A DNA stretch of 62,000 bases, taken from assembly GCA_009746045.1 (NCBI GenBank), contig RPFO01000595.1, positions 427,501-489,500 on the forward strand, written 5' to 3'. The translations under genes and the position numbers were made by a program. A model generated the notes under the pieces. That model saw only the letters and a program-made list of their open reading frames with translations, had not been told where the DNA came from and did not search any database. The stretch's first letter is position 1. Each line of letters starts with the position of its first letter. Below are positions 1-11,028 of the stretch, one piece after another. This stretch comes from Mesostigma viride (Eukaryota > Streptophyta > Mesostigmatophyceae > Mesostigmatales > Mesostigmataceae).

Positions 1-337
1 CACAGAGGATTTTGGGTTGTCCAGCTATGGTTGTCTCGTTGAAGGAGAAGTGAGGACATACCTAGCCATCACCCTGGAAGCACTTTCTGAAGGTCTGCCA
101 TAGCTTGTGCCCAAGTTAGCCTTGCAGGGATACTGCCATGTCATCGTCCATGGGCTATTGTTCCTCCCTCCACGTACTTGTTGTCTCCAATGGCCCTTAC
201 AACACCCACCACGGCCGTGATGTACTCGTTTTGGTCAGGTTGCATTTTTGGAATAAATAAATGATTTGCGCTGCGAGATGTTGGGTGCACTCACTTGTTC
301 AGATAATTTCATGTGATGTCGTGATTGCCTGTGGCAG
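1..337 (+). other. Probable intron upstream of the first exon
   Basis: No convincing coding frame is visible. The stretch ends in a pyrimidine/GT-rich run and a CAG acceptor at 335-337 directly before the 338-535 exon, so it is most simply the last intron of a gene that begins left of the window. I see no repeat or RNA gene in it. Confidence 0.4.
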
Positions 338-535
338 ATGAAACATGACTCGGCCCGCCACCGGCGCTCACCCCTGGACCCCAAGGACATGTACGCAAAG
401 CCATTGACAGCCAACCAGGATTATGGCTGGCACCCAGAGATCGTGGCGGCGCCCGACCGGAAAAACCTGCGCAAGGGCACAGATGTCACCAAGGGAGAAG
501 GCATGTCGGTCGATATGTACTACGGCACATTTTAG
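338..535 (+). CDS. Terminal exon of a small host protein, possibly ciliary
   Basis: A 65-codon open frame with GC-rich third positions follows a splice-acceptor-like CAG and ends in TAG. The ATG at 338 coincides with the acceptor, so it may be an internal codon rather than the start. The product is basic and Gly/Tyr-rich, with a Q-x-x-G-W motif near the middle (NQDYGW) and the C-terminus MYYGTF. Short axonemal proteins such as the CFAP144/FAM183 family carry a similar Q-x-x-G-W motif, but this is a weak resemblance from recall, not an assignment. Upstream exons lie outside the window. The shadow frame on the other strand shows no family features. Confidence 0.45.
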   Translation: MKHDSARHRRSPLDPKDMYAKPLTANQDYGWHPEIVAAPDRKNLRKGTDVTKGEGMSVDMYYGTF

Positions 536-746
536 TGCGTGGTCCGGCGAGTCCGTTCTTGCCGGCACAGGCCAGTAGGCCTTGAGGTCTCCATTACACA
601 GTTAACCACTACTGATTAGAGGCTTCTATTCGACAGTCAATCACTAGAAAAAAATTAATTTAAAATTAAATTAAATTATAGCATCATGGTTGTCTCCTTG
701 ATAACATGAATCCTTTGGGAGATCATGTAGCACATATTCCATTGCG
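536..746. other. Spacer between host exon and LINE remnant
   Basis: AT-rich sequence including an A/T-rich TTAA run near 648-680. No gene, RNA or clear polyadenylation signal recognised. Confidence 0.3.
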
Positions 747-1882
747 GTGCGCACTCAACACGGCTTTACCCCGCCATGCCCACTGCAGACCGGCGTCTGG
801 CAGGGTTGCGTCCTGTCGCCGTACCCGTTTATTATTGTAGTGGATTATGTTATGCGCCAGGCACGTGCTCGCTTTGCTAGCATTGCAGGCCGTGCCCCTG
901 GCCTAGCGATCACGAACGAGCTTGGAGAAGGGGGGCCCGCGACTAACAAGCAGAATCTACTAGCTGACCTCATTTATGCCGACGACATCACGCTCATCGA
1001 GAAGCCGGAGTCTGCCCAACTTTGGCTGGACTGGCTGCCTGGCGCTCGAGGCTCGGGCGGTTGGTCTAGAAATCAGCCCCAAAACAGAGGCCCTGGCCCT
1101 CAGCATGGCAGGGCCCCCACCCACACTCCGCCTCTTAGACGACACCGAGGTCAACTACCCTACTTCAGGCCGCTTCAAGCTGTTCGGCAGTAACTTGGCT
1201 TCTCGACTGCGAGGACGACCTGACGACACGGATCGGCGTGGCGTGGGCGCAACTCCATGACCACTGCCACTGGTGGAGCAACCCCGCCCTACCCCGGATC
1301 GTCAAGCGTGACCTCTTCAAGGTCGTCATTCTGACGATCCTGACCTACGGCGCCAAGACCTGGACACTGACGCAGGAGCTGGAGCAACGACTCGACGGCA
1401 ACGTCACCAAGATGCTGCCCAAGGCCCTTAACATCCCCTTTGGTGTGCACATTAGTAATGAGGATTTGTACGCTGATTTGCCCTATGTTTCCCACATTAT
1501 TAGGCACAGGCGCCTGGGCCTAGCCGGGCACCTGGCCCGCACAGATCACGTAGACACATCAGATAGACTAGCTGGCACCAAGCCCGCCCAGCCTGGGCGA
1601 TATGTCGACCTCACCTGGCGTGCCCCCGGCCGCGCGCGGCAGGGCCGCCACCCGTGGACTTTTCGTGATAGACTCGGCATGGACATGTGCTACACTAGAC
1701 GTGACGGGCTCACACCCTGGCAGCCTCCTGGTTTGTCTGTAATATGGAGGCAGATGGTACGCAAGGATAGATGGCAAGTAGTGATGAAGGAGACCACCCC
1801 CAAGTCTGTGGGGGCTGCCTGTGTGACCGCGTATGGCATTCATAGCGATTCGGGCCCGCGTGGTGCACCCACAACCCTGTAA
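747..1882 (+). pseudogene. Decayed LINE reverse transcriptase, C-terminal half
   Basis: Three overlapping frames give consecutive parts of one non-LTR retrotransposon polymerase. Frame one (747 on) has QGCVLSPYPF followed by the catalytic YADD box (LIYADDITLIEK). Frame two (about 1040-1215) continues with GLEISPKTEALALSM, the usual segment after YADD. Frame three (1238-1882) has the LINE tail: ILTYGAKTW, a leucine-rich H-x-N segment, then RRLGLAGHLARTD and a basic end. At least two frameshifts separate them, so the copy is dead. The N-terminal endonuclease and the fingers of the RT are missing, as expected for a 5'-truncated insertion. The same C-terminal segment recurs at 3656-3935, 50380-50600 and, on the minus strand, 51679-52200. 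Confidence 0.8.
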
Positions 1883-2005
1883 CTAGGACCTAGATAGCTT
1901 ACACCATCCATTCCCCCAGAAGCCAGGTGAGACGTCAACCTCCCTTGCTGACGAGCTCAAGAACCAGCTTCTTACCCTCATGGGCCTGGTAGGTGAGGTA
2001 GAACT

Positions 2006-2320
2006 GTGAGGGTGCCACCGCCTTCCCCACTCACGGGACAAGGCGGCTCCCCCACCAGTCCAGTGCTCACCTTCCCCTCCCCTGAGGATAAGCAGCGGTT
2101 CCTCTCTCGTCGCAAGTCTGAGGTTGCACGACCTCACCTGACGCTGGACGACGACCTGTCAGACCCCCGCTCAGCAGCAGCAGCGACGCGACCTGTGGCC
2201 GGAATACCTCCGCCATAAGCAGGACCCCCCCAGAAACCCAAGGTGTACTGGAGGGGCGGGGACCTGATGATCAACCACAAGATGTGGACGCCCCCAGCTA
2301 GCGGGCTAGAATAGCAATAG
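2006..2320 (+). pseudogene. Repeat-protein fragment, LINE ORF1-like
   Basis: An open stretch encodes a short segment (DKQRFLSRRKSEVARPHLT) followed by a Gln/Ala-rich stretch. In a neighbouring frame, LWPEYLRHKQDPP and then KVYWRGGDLMINHKMW follow. The switch between frames shows decay. The same segment occurs in reverse orientation at 5340-5450, so it belongs to a dispersed repeat. Its position next to LINE fragments suggests the ORF1 region of that LINE family, but no diagnostic domain is visible. 2321-2760 holds nothing I recognise. Confidence 0.35.
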
Positions 2321-2763
2321 CCCTAGCTTGTATCCATTGGTAGTCACTGCCGCTCTGGCAGCCATGCTTAGAATGTTTGCCTAGCTGTGCCAACATACCT
2401 AGTCATGTGCACCGCTAACGCACGGTACACAACCAGCCATAGCCTTAGCTTAGTAGTCCTAGTACAGCCATGCAACGTCCTGGCTATGATCAGATTACTT
2501 GCCCACGCTCCTTGTTATGCCATGCTCATATGGGTCTTATTGCACCCTGACAGATTGCCGGATCGTTAGCGTGTCCGTTTAGCTAGCGTGCCTGAATGCA
2601 GCTGTGGCATGCCTTTGGCATGAAGGAGACTGGGGGTCTCTGCCCTTTCTCCTGTTGTGCACACACAGGCATTAAAAGCACTTCGGTGCTCCGTGACTCC
2701 CCAGATCGAGTCGGATTTTGATAGCTACAACGGGAGCACGTGTTTAATTAATTAATTCATTAA

Positions 2764-2845
2764 TCCATTCCATCCCATGTTCCCCTCCCACTGAGGACTT
2801 ATGCTCACGTGACGCAGTCACGTGTCTATTAATTAATTAATTTAA
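2764..2845 (+). repeat. LINE 3' terminal segment with TTAA tail
   Basis: This segment (CCATTCCATCCCATGTTCCC through ACGCAGTCACGTGTC) ends in ATTAATTAATTAATTT. It is nearly identical to 3847-3935 and to the reverse complement of 51681-51760. In those copies it directly follows the LINE coding end, so it marks the 3' UTR and tail of the family. Confidence 0.7.
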
Positions 2846-2944
2846 TATTCCATTGCTGGTGTGGGGGGGTGAGCGGAGCCGCGAAGACTAACTAAGCTAT
2901 AACTCTAATCTAATCTAGTCTAGCTATCAAAATCCGACTCTACT

Positions 2945-3075
2945 CAGTAAAGCCGGCCCTTTTCCGCCTGGGGGTAGTAGGGGCCTTGCCCACAGCTATA
3001 GTAGGGGCTTGCTGTGGGTAGGTATAGTAGGGGCTTGCTGTGGGTATAGTAGGGACTTGGTGTGGGCCTGGACAA
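2945..3075 (+). repeat. Short minisatellite
   Basis: Four imperfect copies of a roughly 25-base unit built around TATAGTAGGGGCTTGCTGTG. No function is indicated. Confidence 0.6.
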
Positions 3076-3655
3076 TGATCTGCCACCTCTGGTCCTGCAT
3101 AGCAGTCCAAGCATGAAGAGAGAGGGAGAAAAATAATTATGATCGAGAGCAAACTCGTACTACATGAGACAACCATCGTATCAAGGAGATCGTATTATGG
3201 CTCTGATCTCCTCTCTGACCAGTAGGTCGAGTGGATATTTTTTTTCTCGTTCGCCGCACCGTTACAATTGATCATGCCCCAGTTCCATGATGGACCATAG
3301 TGGGGCATTTGGTGATTGCAATATCCAACAGTTGTCTCACTTCACATGCAAGGAATCGGTGGTACGTACATTGTTGTTCAATAAGCGAGACCAATGCTAG
3401 ACTTGCCTATAGAGACCAATGCTAGCTGCTGGCTAGCTAGACAAACTATTATTATACTCAACGTGTCAAACATGATTAGCTTTGTGCTCTGAGTCCAACT
3501 TTTGGAAGGCCACGTACTGGACAGCAGCATGCATGCCGTCCATAGATAGTGATTTGGGAGCACGTGTTTAATTAGTGATTCGGGCCGCCGTGGTGCCCGT
3601 CACCCTGTAATTAATTAACTGATTAATTATATATTTTATTTGGCACTAGCCATGC

Positions 3656-3935
3656 AAGATGCCGGGTGCAGCCTCCTGGTTTGTCTGTAATATGGAGGCA
3701 GAAGATGGTGCGCAAGGATAGATGGCAAGTAGTGATGAAGGAGACCACCCCCAAGCCTGTGGGGGCTCCGCGTGTGACCAAGTATGGCATTCATAGCGAT
3801 TCGGGCCGCGGTGCCCACACCCCTGTAACTAGGACCTAGATAGCTTATACCATCCATTCCATCCCATGTTCCCCTCCCACTGAGGACTTATGCTCACGTG
3901 ACGCAGTCACGTGTCTATTAATTAATTAATTAATG
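3656..3935 (+). mobile_element. 5'-truncated LINE copy (3' end only)
   Basis: The copy starts inside the LINE C-terminal coding region (the stretch matching 1722-1882), runs through the stop and 3' UTR, and ends in a TTAA tetranucleotide tail at about 3916-3935. Truncation at the 5' end with a preserved simple-repeat tail is the usual outcome of target-primed reverse transcription. A smaller piece of the same end, also with a TTAA tail, lies at about 3570-3625. Confidence 0.75.
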
Positions 3936-4088
3936 CAAGTCTGATGCCACGAGATATTAGCCATGGCTGAAGGCGGCGCCCATAACTTTTATGTCTGGGC
4001 TCCAAATTTTGCCGCGACTATCACAATCACATCGTCTTTCTAAAATGCACACGCTGATATATTTTCCTGAAGCTATTATCCAATATTA

Positions 4089-5260
4089 TGACGAGAAAAC
4101 GCTCCTCCACGCAACGCAGCCTGGCGGCTGCGCTGAACCCTGAGAATACGTCTGCAGCTCCGGCTGCAGCCTCGCCCTCCGCCGGGCCTGGAAGGCAGCG
4201 GTGCCACTAGTCAAGCATCAGTGGTCGCCTCGGCTCCCCTCAGGCTTGCCTCGCCATCGGCGTCGCCCTGAGCCTTTGAAGCGCAGTCGCCCTGTGAAAC
4301 CGCCCTCTGCCGAGCCGAGCTGGGATGAAGTTGCCTTTGACGTCACCTCAGCCGCATGGTGGCAAGCAGGTCAAGAAAATCCAGGCCACTTGAAATCATG
4401 CACGCCCTGTTTCATGGGACGTGCGCCTCGATTCTCGCCCTGTGCCAGCACCTCAATCAAGCCAGCAACCATCCCATTTTGCCGAGGGGCTCCAAGGTCG
4501 TTGAAAGCGGCCCAGCCCTGCCCGGCTACTCTCGCCCCTGCATGCCAGCTTCAGCTCATTGCCCTCTGCTCCCTCCTCGGGCGCTCTGTCGCCGAGTCAT
4601 CTAGCTGCGCCCCCATCACCACTTCCATCTCCGAAATCACCTTTAGCTCCATCCTCAAGGACTGGCCTTGAGGCAGCACGTGACCCACTGCCCTCGCCGC
4701 AGATGTGGCAGCCATGGGAGGCACGCTGAGCATGCAGTGCCGAGCTTCCCCTCCTCTCCTCCATGCACCACTACCGCCACCTCCAAGCTCCTCGCCTCCA
4801 CCTCCACCACCACCACCATCGACGCCATCACGTACTGCCCAGCTCCTCGACATCGACAAGTACCTCAAGGACAACGCCATCGCCATTAGGAGTGCCTGCA
4901 AAACACCGCAGCGGCCGGCCTCACTGCATGCCCAGGCGGTGAATTAGGACCTTGCCGCCCGGCCAGCACCTGCATGCTCGGGCCCAGCCGGCGAGGCACC
5001 GCCTGAGTCCCACCCAGACCTGGGCACCCCTGCTGATCAGTGAACCACACCACCACCGGCCACCATCTCCGCCATCGCCACCCAGCTCAAGCAACAGACG
5101 CTTGACCTCCACGAGGAGGCCGAGCTTGACAACTGAGCGCAGCCGTAACGTCACTGTCAACAAGCACTTCGACCTGCTGCAAGGTGAGAACTCCGAGTTT
5201 CTTGCAAAGGCGTTTGAGAACAATTTAATCCTTGCCCCCATGGCCGGGCATAGGTCATCA
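4089..5260 (+). pseudogene. Decayed GC-rich ORF, candidate LINE ORF1
   Basis: An ATG at 4089 opens a frame (MTRKRSSTQRSLAAALNPEN) rich in Ala/Pro/Ser that soon stops. Similar Pro/Ser-rich coding then continues in other frames, including TAQLLDIDKYLKDNAIAIR near 4840-4890 and TQLKQQTLDLHEEAELDN near 5080-5130. The frame changes roughly every 100-300 bases indicate an old copy. Basic, low-complexity N-termini are common in LINE ORF1 and gag proteins, and LINE fragments lie on both sides, but no zinc knuckle or RRM is visible. Confidence 0.4.
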
Positions 5261-5281
5261 AGCTGGAGCTCAAGCTGGAGG

Positions 5282-5450
5282 CTACGATTCCGCCTCCCCC
5301 GCTTGCGGGGTAAGGCTAGACCGCCCCCGGCGCTGCTGCTGAGGTATTACGGCCACAGGTCGCGTCGCTGCTGCTGCTGCTGAGCGGGGCTCAGGTCGTC
5401 GTCCAGCGTCCAGGTGAGGTCGTGCAACCTCTTGCGACGAGAAAGGAACT
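5282..5450 (-). repeat. Reverse copy of the 2095-2215 repeat segment
   Basis: The minus strand encodes an EVARPHL...RSAAAAATRPVA segment matching the plus-strand segment at 2095-2215. The two copies are therefore inverted relative to each other and abut plus-strand repeat sequence, showing independent insertion or rearrangement. Confidence 0.65.
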
Positions 5451-6524
5451 ATAGTATCAACGAGACAACCGTTTCCGTGTAGGATACGCTGCTCATGTCC
5501 GCAAGGAGGACTTGTACCTAGGAATATGCCACTTATATCACCAGCACCATTGATCAAGCAGCGGCACCGTCATGCAGCTAGCTAGTAGGGCACTTAGCTC
5601 GCACCAACCAGGTAGACACCTCACGTCAGGCCCCTCTGCAGGGCTGCGCCCCGCTCAGCCGGGCAGGCATGCACCTCCTCACATGAGTTGAATTGATCGA
5701 ATTGAATTGTAACATAACTCCGTTGGGAGTATATGAAGCACATATAGTTAACGTAAAGGATTTCCGTTAGGTGGATAGAGATTGTTACGCTCTTTCCAAC
5801 GCCGGAGATTGTTACGCTCTTTCCAACGGCACCTTGAACGCCTTATTTGGTTACGGGACATAAAAGTTATGACGTTCCTAGAGGAGGGGTGGCATGCCCG
5901 GGCAAAATTTCCTGGAACCGCGGTACCAGAGAGGGTTGTCCCAGGGGCTGACGGTGGTGGATTTTCGCGGGGCCCATGGTTAACCGCGGGGTTTGAGGGT
6001 CAAAAACTTGCCGGTGGCGGTTCGTGGGCCCTGGGTGATCAGAACCGTGGTTTACTACATGCCAGTAGAAATCTGACACGTGTAATATGTTAGACTAGGG
6101 CTGTACGTCACGCCGGGTTGGCTCAGGACCGTGGTAGCCTACGGACCAGTAGAAGTATGCCACGTGGATAATGTTGTAGGTACTGTACCTGTGCCTGCCA
6201 CGTGGCTTTTCCTGGCCGCCACGTGCGAAGTCACTTGAACCATCAGGCGCATGCCACGTCATCATGTGCATCATGTGTGCGTCAGGTGTGTGCATCATGT
6301 GGGTTTGTTTTGAGGGCTGTTGCCACGTGGCAGAATAATGGAGTACGGAGAGAGAATAATAGTAGTAGAATGTTCAGTTTAGTGGGTAGTAGGGATAGTT
6401 ACCGCAAATAGGAGTCCGAGGGGGTAACCATGGTACCGGCTCTCGGGCTTGCCGGCGGCGGCCGGCGGGTACCATGGTCCTGGACGCTACCGTGGTACCA
6501 GCAGCGTTGGGTGCCGGTTGCGGT
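5451..6524. other. Gene-free repeat-rich interval
   Basis: No coding frame is convincing. 5600-5690 resembles 50650-50740 and is another dispersed repeat. 5788-5836 holds two copies of a unit containing TTGTTACGCTCTTTCCAACG. 6040-6180 holds two diverged copies of a roughly 110-base unit around CCGTGG...CCAGTAGAA. 6422-6500 has several GGTACCATGG-type short palindromes. Confidence 0.5.
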
Positions 6525-8273
6525 CAGAGTGAGATCGTACGTTATACGCGTTATACGGTCACGGTGGAGTATAATGTATAATACGGTATAATACGGTATA
6601 ATACGGTATTATACGTTTTCGTACGGACACACTCAGAATACTCTGATTTTACACATTTTAATTCACCCACCATCAATCCACATGTTTTTAACACTGTTTT
6701 GGACATAATCCAAGGTTGCCCTACCCTCGGCTATACTCTATAGGGTGGAAATTGTGGACACGATCGATGTATTGCATGTAATACTGAGAATGTAAACGTG
6801 CGCATGCATAATTGTGTGTATGTGTATATATGTGGCTTTATATTGGTTGTGTTTACTTGGGTGCCTTCACTTTGATGCAAGTAATTATATATTTTAATAT
6901 ATATATGTGGCTGTGCATGCACGCAAATACTACAGTAGTATACAATTAATGCATGTAGTATGTTTGCATGGTGCGATGCTATGTGAATATACTGAGCTGC
7001 ATGTGACTACAGGTGTGTGACTCGTGGTGTGCATTAATTAATTAATTAACTGAATTAATTAATTAATATTAATTAATCTCGTGTCCCCGTTGGGGAACCA
7101 CGGAGGCTAAACAGGTGGGGATGTGATAAGTAACTCACATATTCTCACCTTCCATACAACAACCTTGTTTTCCAGCAGGCTGAAGAGCATGACAGGCGTC
7201 TATGAGCTCGCCAGCTCCTTGCAACGGTGATGCCGCTCCCAGGCAGCTAGGGTCCTTGACTACGCAATATAGAATGTCTACCGTGTGAAAACCTCCATAC
7301 AGGAAGCGTAGCAAAGCCAGATAACTGCCCGATCAATTCTGGGTAGCTTTAGGAAGCATGGCATACGCAGCGTAAGGAAAACCATTGAAAGCTGCGGAAA
7401 ATCTGATAGCACAACTGCAACAAGTGGAGAACAAAATAGCAAGAAAAACCCAGAAACGGCGCAAAAAGTTTCATGCCAGGTTCATTAAGAGCGCAAACAG
7501 ACTGGGCGGTGACATGCGGCAAATCAACGTACCACGGCCGGCATTATTTCCTACCCAGGCGCGCAAGAAAAGCCAGCCAGCCATGGATGGATTAACCGCG
7601 GATCGCGCAGGCCTGAACGAAATCATTTTAGAAATGACAGGAAATGGCCGCAGATCGAAGATGCTTAGGTTATTTTCATGGTGTCCGTTACTAAACGGCT
7701 CTTGCTGCATCAAAATAACCCACGAATGTCGAGTTCTACCGTCGCAGGCACACATGCTAGATTATTCATCGCGGCCAAATTGACGTTGGATGAGACCCCC
7801 GTGCAAATCTGTACCAACAAAGGCAGCGAATTTGCAAATAGTGCAGATCTTGCTATGAAACATCATAATAGAACATCACTTTTAACCATCGGCTTAATTT
7901 TTTCGCCTGTCGCCCGCCGGATTAGCCATATTTTAACGGAACGCACGTCGCCATGGCCACCTCCGCACGGTGCGCGCACTGTGCACCACAATGTCAAAAT
8001 AAGATCGCGTCGAATTGTGAAAGTTCAGACGGGTCAGTACTTAGTAGAGATACGAAATCTGTGGCTTCAAATCGTTGCCCTGTCGTTCTGGCATCCTATA
8101 GCCGCGCAAAACGTAAAAAAAACGCGGAAAACACGGCATTATACGGTATTATACGGTATTATACGTCATTATGCGCTAAAACGTATTACGTATGAAAAAT
8201 TATACGCTAAAAGCCAGCGTATTACGTATTATACCGTATTATACCGTATTATACGGCGTATGATCTCACACTG
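6525..8273. mobile_element. Non-autonomous hAT-like DNA element with 8-bp TSD
   Basis: The left end CAGAGTGAGATCGTACG and the inverted right end CAGTGTGAGATCATACG match at 15 of 17 positions. Both ends are followed inward by repeats of TATAATACGG type. The flanking octamer GTTGCGGT is exactly duplicated at 6517-6524 and 8274-8281. Eight-base target duplications and CAG-initiated termini are hallmarks of the hAT superfamily. No transposase is recognisable: the interior (for example the open frame 7385-7783, Lys/Arg-rich) matches no family I know. The ends differ from those of the intact hAT at 15767-19994, so a different source is needed. The internal AT-rich part at 7030-7075 carries TTAA runs, perhaps another nested insertion. 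Confidence 0.8.
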
Positions 8274-8281
8274 GTTGCGGT

Positions 8282-8919
8282 CCACGCGTCACGGTTGGAC
8301 CGCGGGCCCGGCCTTTTTTGTCCGGCGGTGGTGGTTTTTGTGACCGCGGACCCTTGGCTGGATGCCACCCCTCCTGTTCCTAGGCTGTGCCGACAGTGAC
8401 CGGCGCGCCAATGCATGGGCGCGTACGGACACAGGATGTACAAGTGTCACTTTGATAGTCCGCAGGACGTTGACAGGACTTGTACAGGACTTGATAGTCA
8501 ATTGATAGGTAAGCGTGCTGTAGCGCGCCAGGACCTATGAGACAATTGATGCTGAGTAATGTACGGATAGGTCCACAGGACTAGCCGTATGGACAATTGA
8601 TAGATCTGCGCGCCAAAGGCGTGCCAGAGTCTGTGTAATCAATTGATTGACAGTTCAGCTGTGACAGAGCAGCTGAATACTTGGACGCGTCCCTAGCAAG
8701 TTATATGAGTGACTTGTTAGCTCTAGGACGCTAGCTCTTGCGTGCACGCTCTCTTGGCACTGCGACCCTGTCGTCTGTGCTACGTGCAGTCTTGGAATTG
8801 ACGTGTCTTACGTCTGTGTTTTCCTTATTCAATAAAGGCAACTTTTCCTGCAAGAGCCATGGATTCCCTCGGGATAAACTCGTATTACAACTCGTACTAC
8901 AATAGCCGGTTTTCAAAAA
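8282..8919 (+). other. Possible LTR/leader of a decayed retroelement
   Basis: No coding signal. An AATAAA-type sequence (CAATAAAGGC, 8830-8839) lies close to a CA followed by TGGATTCCCTCGGGATAA near 8860. That could be an LTR end and a tRNA primer-binding site, but no second copy of this sequence occurs in the window, so an LTR cannot be confirmed. Confidence 0.25.
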
Positions 8920-9721
8920 ATGCCGAACTCACTGGAGTTTCGGACACCGAGGGATTCTGAAATTGTCGGAAGTCCAGATGACATAATTGCGGAAGCGCCG
9001 GCAGGCCCTTCCAACGCTCCACCTTTTGATCGGCCGGTTATTAATCCGGCCTGGCAGCGTGTCGTCGACTAGACAGTTGCTTCCAGCACGGAGCTCCGCG
9101 AGCAACAGCTAGCAAGCATTGCTGGCCAATTTACGACTTCCACCTGCGCCCCCGCAACCTACGATTGTTCCCGGGTTTCGCGACCGTCTCGATTCCATTC
9201 GAGCTCTTCTCGCGGACTTTGAAGTCCATACCCGGGCGGGGCTGCAAGCGCCCAGTGCGGTAGGCCGGTAGCCGAGGTCTCGGAGGAGATCGACAACGCT
9301 GTTTCATCGCTCCATGGCTATCAGCGCAACCTCGCCAATTGGTTGTCGGTTCGTTCGGGCGTCATTCCAACGATCACGACCAACCTGTTTCAAGACCTCG
9401 CGTTTTTGCAATTGCTGTCGCGAGGCTTCCGGACGCGTGAGCGGCAATTGCTGCTCAACCTTGTCGCGTTCTTGTCTGCTCGATCTGCGAGAGTGGGCGC
9501 CGGACGGGTGGGATTTTCTCACAATTCTTACCAACCCGCTCCGCATCGTAACCCGCCGCCGTCGTCGCCGCATTGATCCAGAGACGGGCCGTCGGTTGGA
9601 CCCCATCGTCATCGAGACTCCGGTGACGATTGAGGTTGGGCGAGGCCAGGAGGGGCCTGCGCCTGTCGCAAACGATCCGATCTACGACTACGACTACTGC
9701 GATTTTCGTGGACTCGACTGA
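8920..9721 (+). pseudogene. Decayed ORF of an unidentified mobile element
   Basis: An ATG at 8920 opens 49 codons (MPNSLEFRTPRDSEIVGSPD...) ending in TAG. Coding character then continues in other frames: a helical segment with HGYQRNLANWLSVRSG and TTNLFQDLAFLQLLSRGF (about 9270-9450), then LREWAPDGWDFLTILTNPLR, an Arg-rich stretch and a Tyr/Asp-rich C-terminus ending at 9721. At least two frameshifts are needed. I recognise no domain. Position next to a gag-like ORF suggests a retroelement structural protein or a separate decayed element. Confidence 0.4.
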
Positions 9722-9848
9722 ATTCGGCATGGTGGCGCGGTCGGCACCGGGGCAGGCGGCTTTTTGACAGACTGTACATAGCTTCCTGTCATTTGTTTTT
9801 TTACAAGCTGCTTAGCTCAGGTTAATAAAACAGCTAGTGCAGTTTACC

Positions 9849-11006
9849 ATGGCTGATGGGCGACGTAGCAAGGGCCCAGCCAGTGGGAATAAAGATGGGG
9901 GTGCTGGTAGTGGGACAGCTCAAGTAGATGACGTGCATGGGTGTCACCGGAGAAATAACCAATATACCTCTCAATAATAACAATACACATGCTGTGCAAG
10001 GATTTGACCTCACTTCCCAGGGTCTGTTAATTGTAAACCAGCTGCAACCTGTTACATCAGACTCCAAGCCTAAGCAGGCTGAAGAGTTTGTAGAAGGATT
10101 GGAAGGGTTCCCTAGCTTGTACGGTGGTACAAATTATTATCAGATCTGGATAGGAAGTTACTAGCACTTTTGGCAAGTGTACGTACTGACCAGATTAAGG
10201 ACCTGACCAGGGAGTGCAAGAAGGCCAACAAGGCCTGGGCACTATATGTAGCTGAGCTGAAGGAGCTGCTGGAAGACCAACGCAAGAAGGTCGGCATCCA
10301 TTGGCAAGACAAGTATCAAGGGTGGGAGGTCAAGGGAGACCTCATCCAGAACTTCCTTAACTATTGCAAAATGGTTGAGGAGGGCAGGGCCCACGGCTTC
10401 AACGTGGCAGACAACATAGCCCTGACCAACTGGCTGAAGGTTTCTGGGCTGGACAAGGCAACACGTGGCTCCTTATTAAAGGTCATGTGTGCCCCACACT
10501 CTACCCTGAAGGCCTACAAGGTCATCATTAAACAAGCACTCGAGGCAGAGGAGCTGTTTGAGGGTGGCCGGGTGCCAGCTGTGAAGGCAACCCATGCAGG
10601 TGGGCGTGCCCAAGGGGGCTCCAGGGCGCCTGAGGCTGACAAGCCAAGGATCGAGGGCGTGGGGGTCACCATAACAAGCGGAAGGCCAACCATTCACCCG
10701 ACCCTGACGGGCAATCACATGCCAAGTCGGTGTTCAGCAGGAGGGTGGGTGGCAAGCCCAAGCTGGGTAACGCGTCTGACAATGGGGGTGGTGGCCAGGG
10801 CAAGTGCAAGATCCAGTGCTACCTGTGCAAGGGGCCGGTGGGGGCACATCAAGAAAGAGTGTCCTTCCTTCAAGAAGACCCAAGGCCAGGGCAGCAACAA
10901 GAACAACAACAACAATAAAAACAAAAACAAGTCCCAGGCAGGCCAGCCTTCAAAGGGCAGTCAGCAAGCTGGCATGCTGTGGATTCTCTGGGCCAGCACC
11001 TGGTGA
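9849..11006 (+). pseudogene. Decayed gag-like protein with CCHC zinc knuckle
   Basis: The frame starts MADGRRSKGPASGNKDGG at 9849, breaks, and resumes in a 278-codon frame from 10170. Its helical body (LTRECKKANKAWALYVAELK, LIQNFLNYCKMVEEGRAHGF) resembles retrotransposon capsid proteins. Near 10815-10870, CYLCKG in one frame and GHIKKEC in another together fit C-x2-C-x4-H-x4-C, so a frameshift splits a nucleocapsid knuckle. A Lys/Asn/Gln-rich tail follows. No protease, reverse transcriptase or integrase is seen downstream, so the copy is non-autonomous or gutted. Confidence 0.6.
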
Positions 11007-11028
11007 TCCACGAGTTTGACGATGCGGG

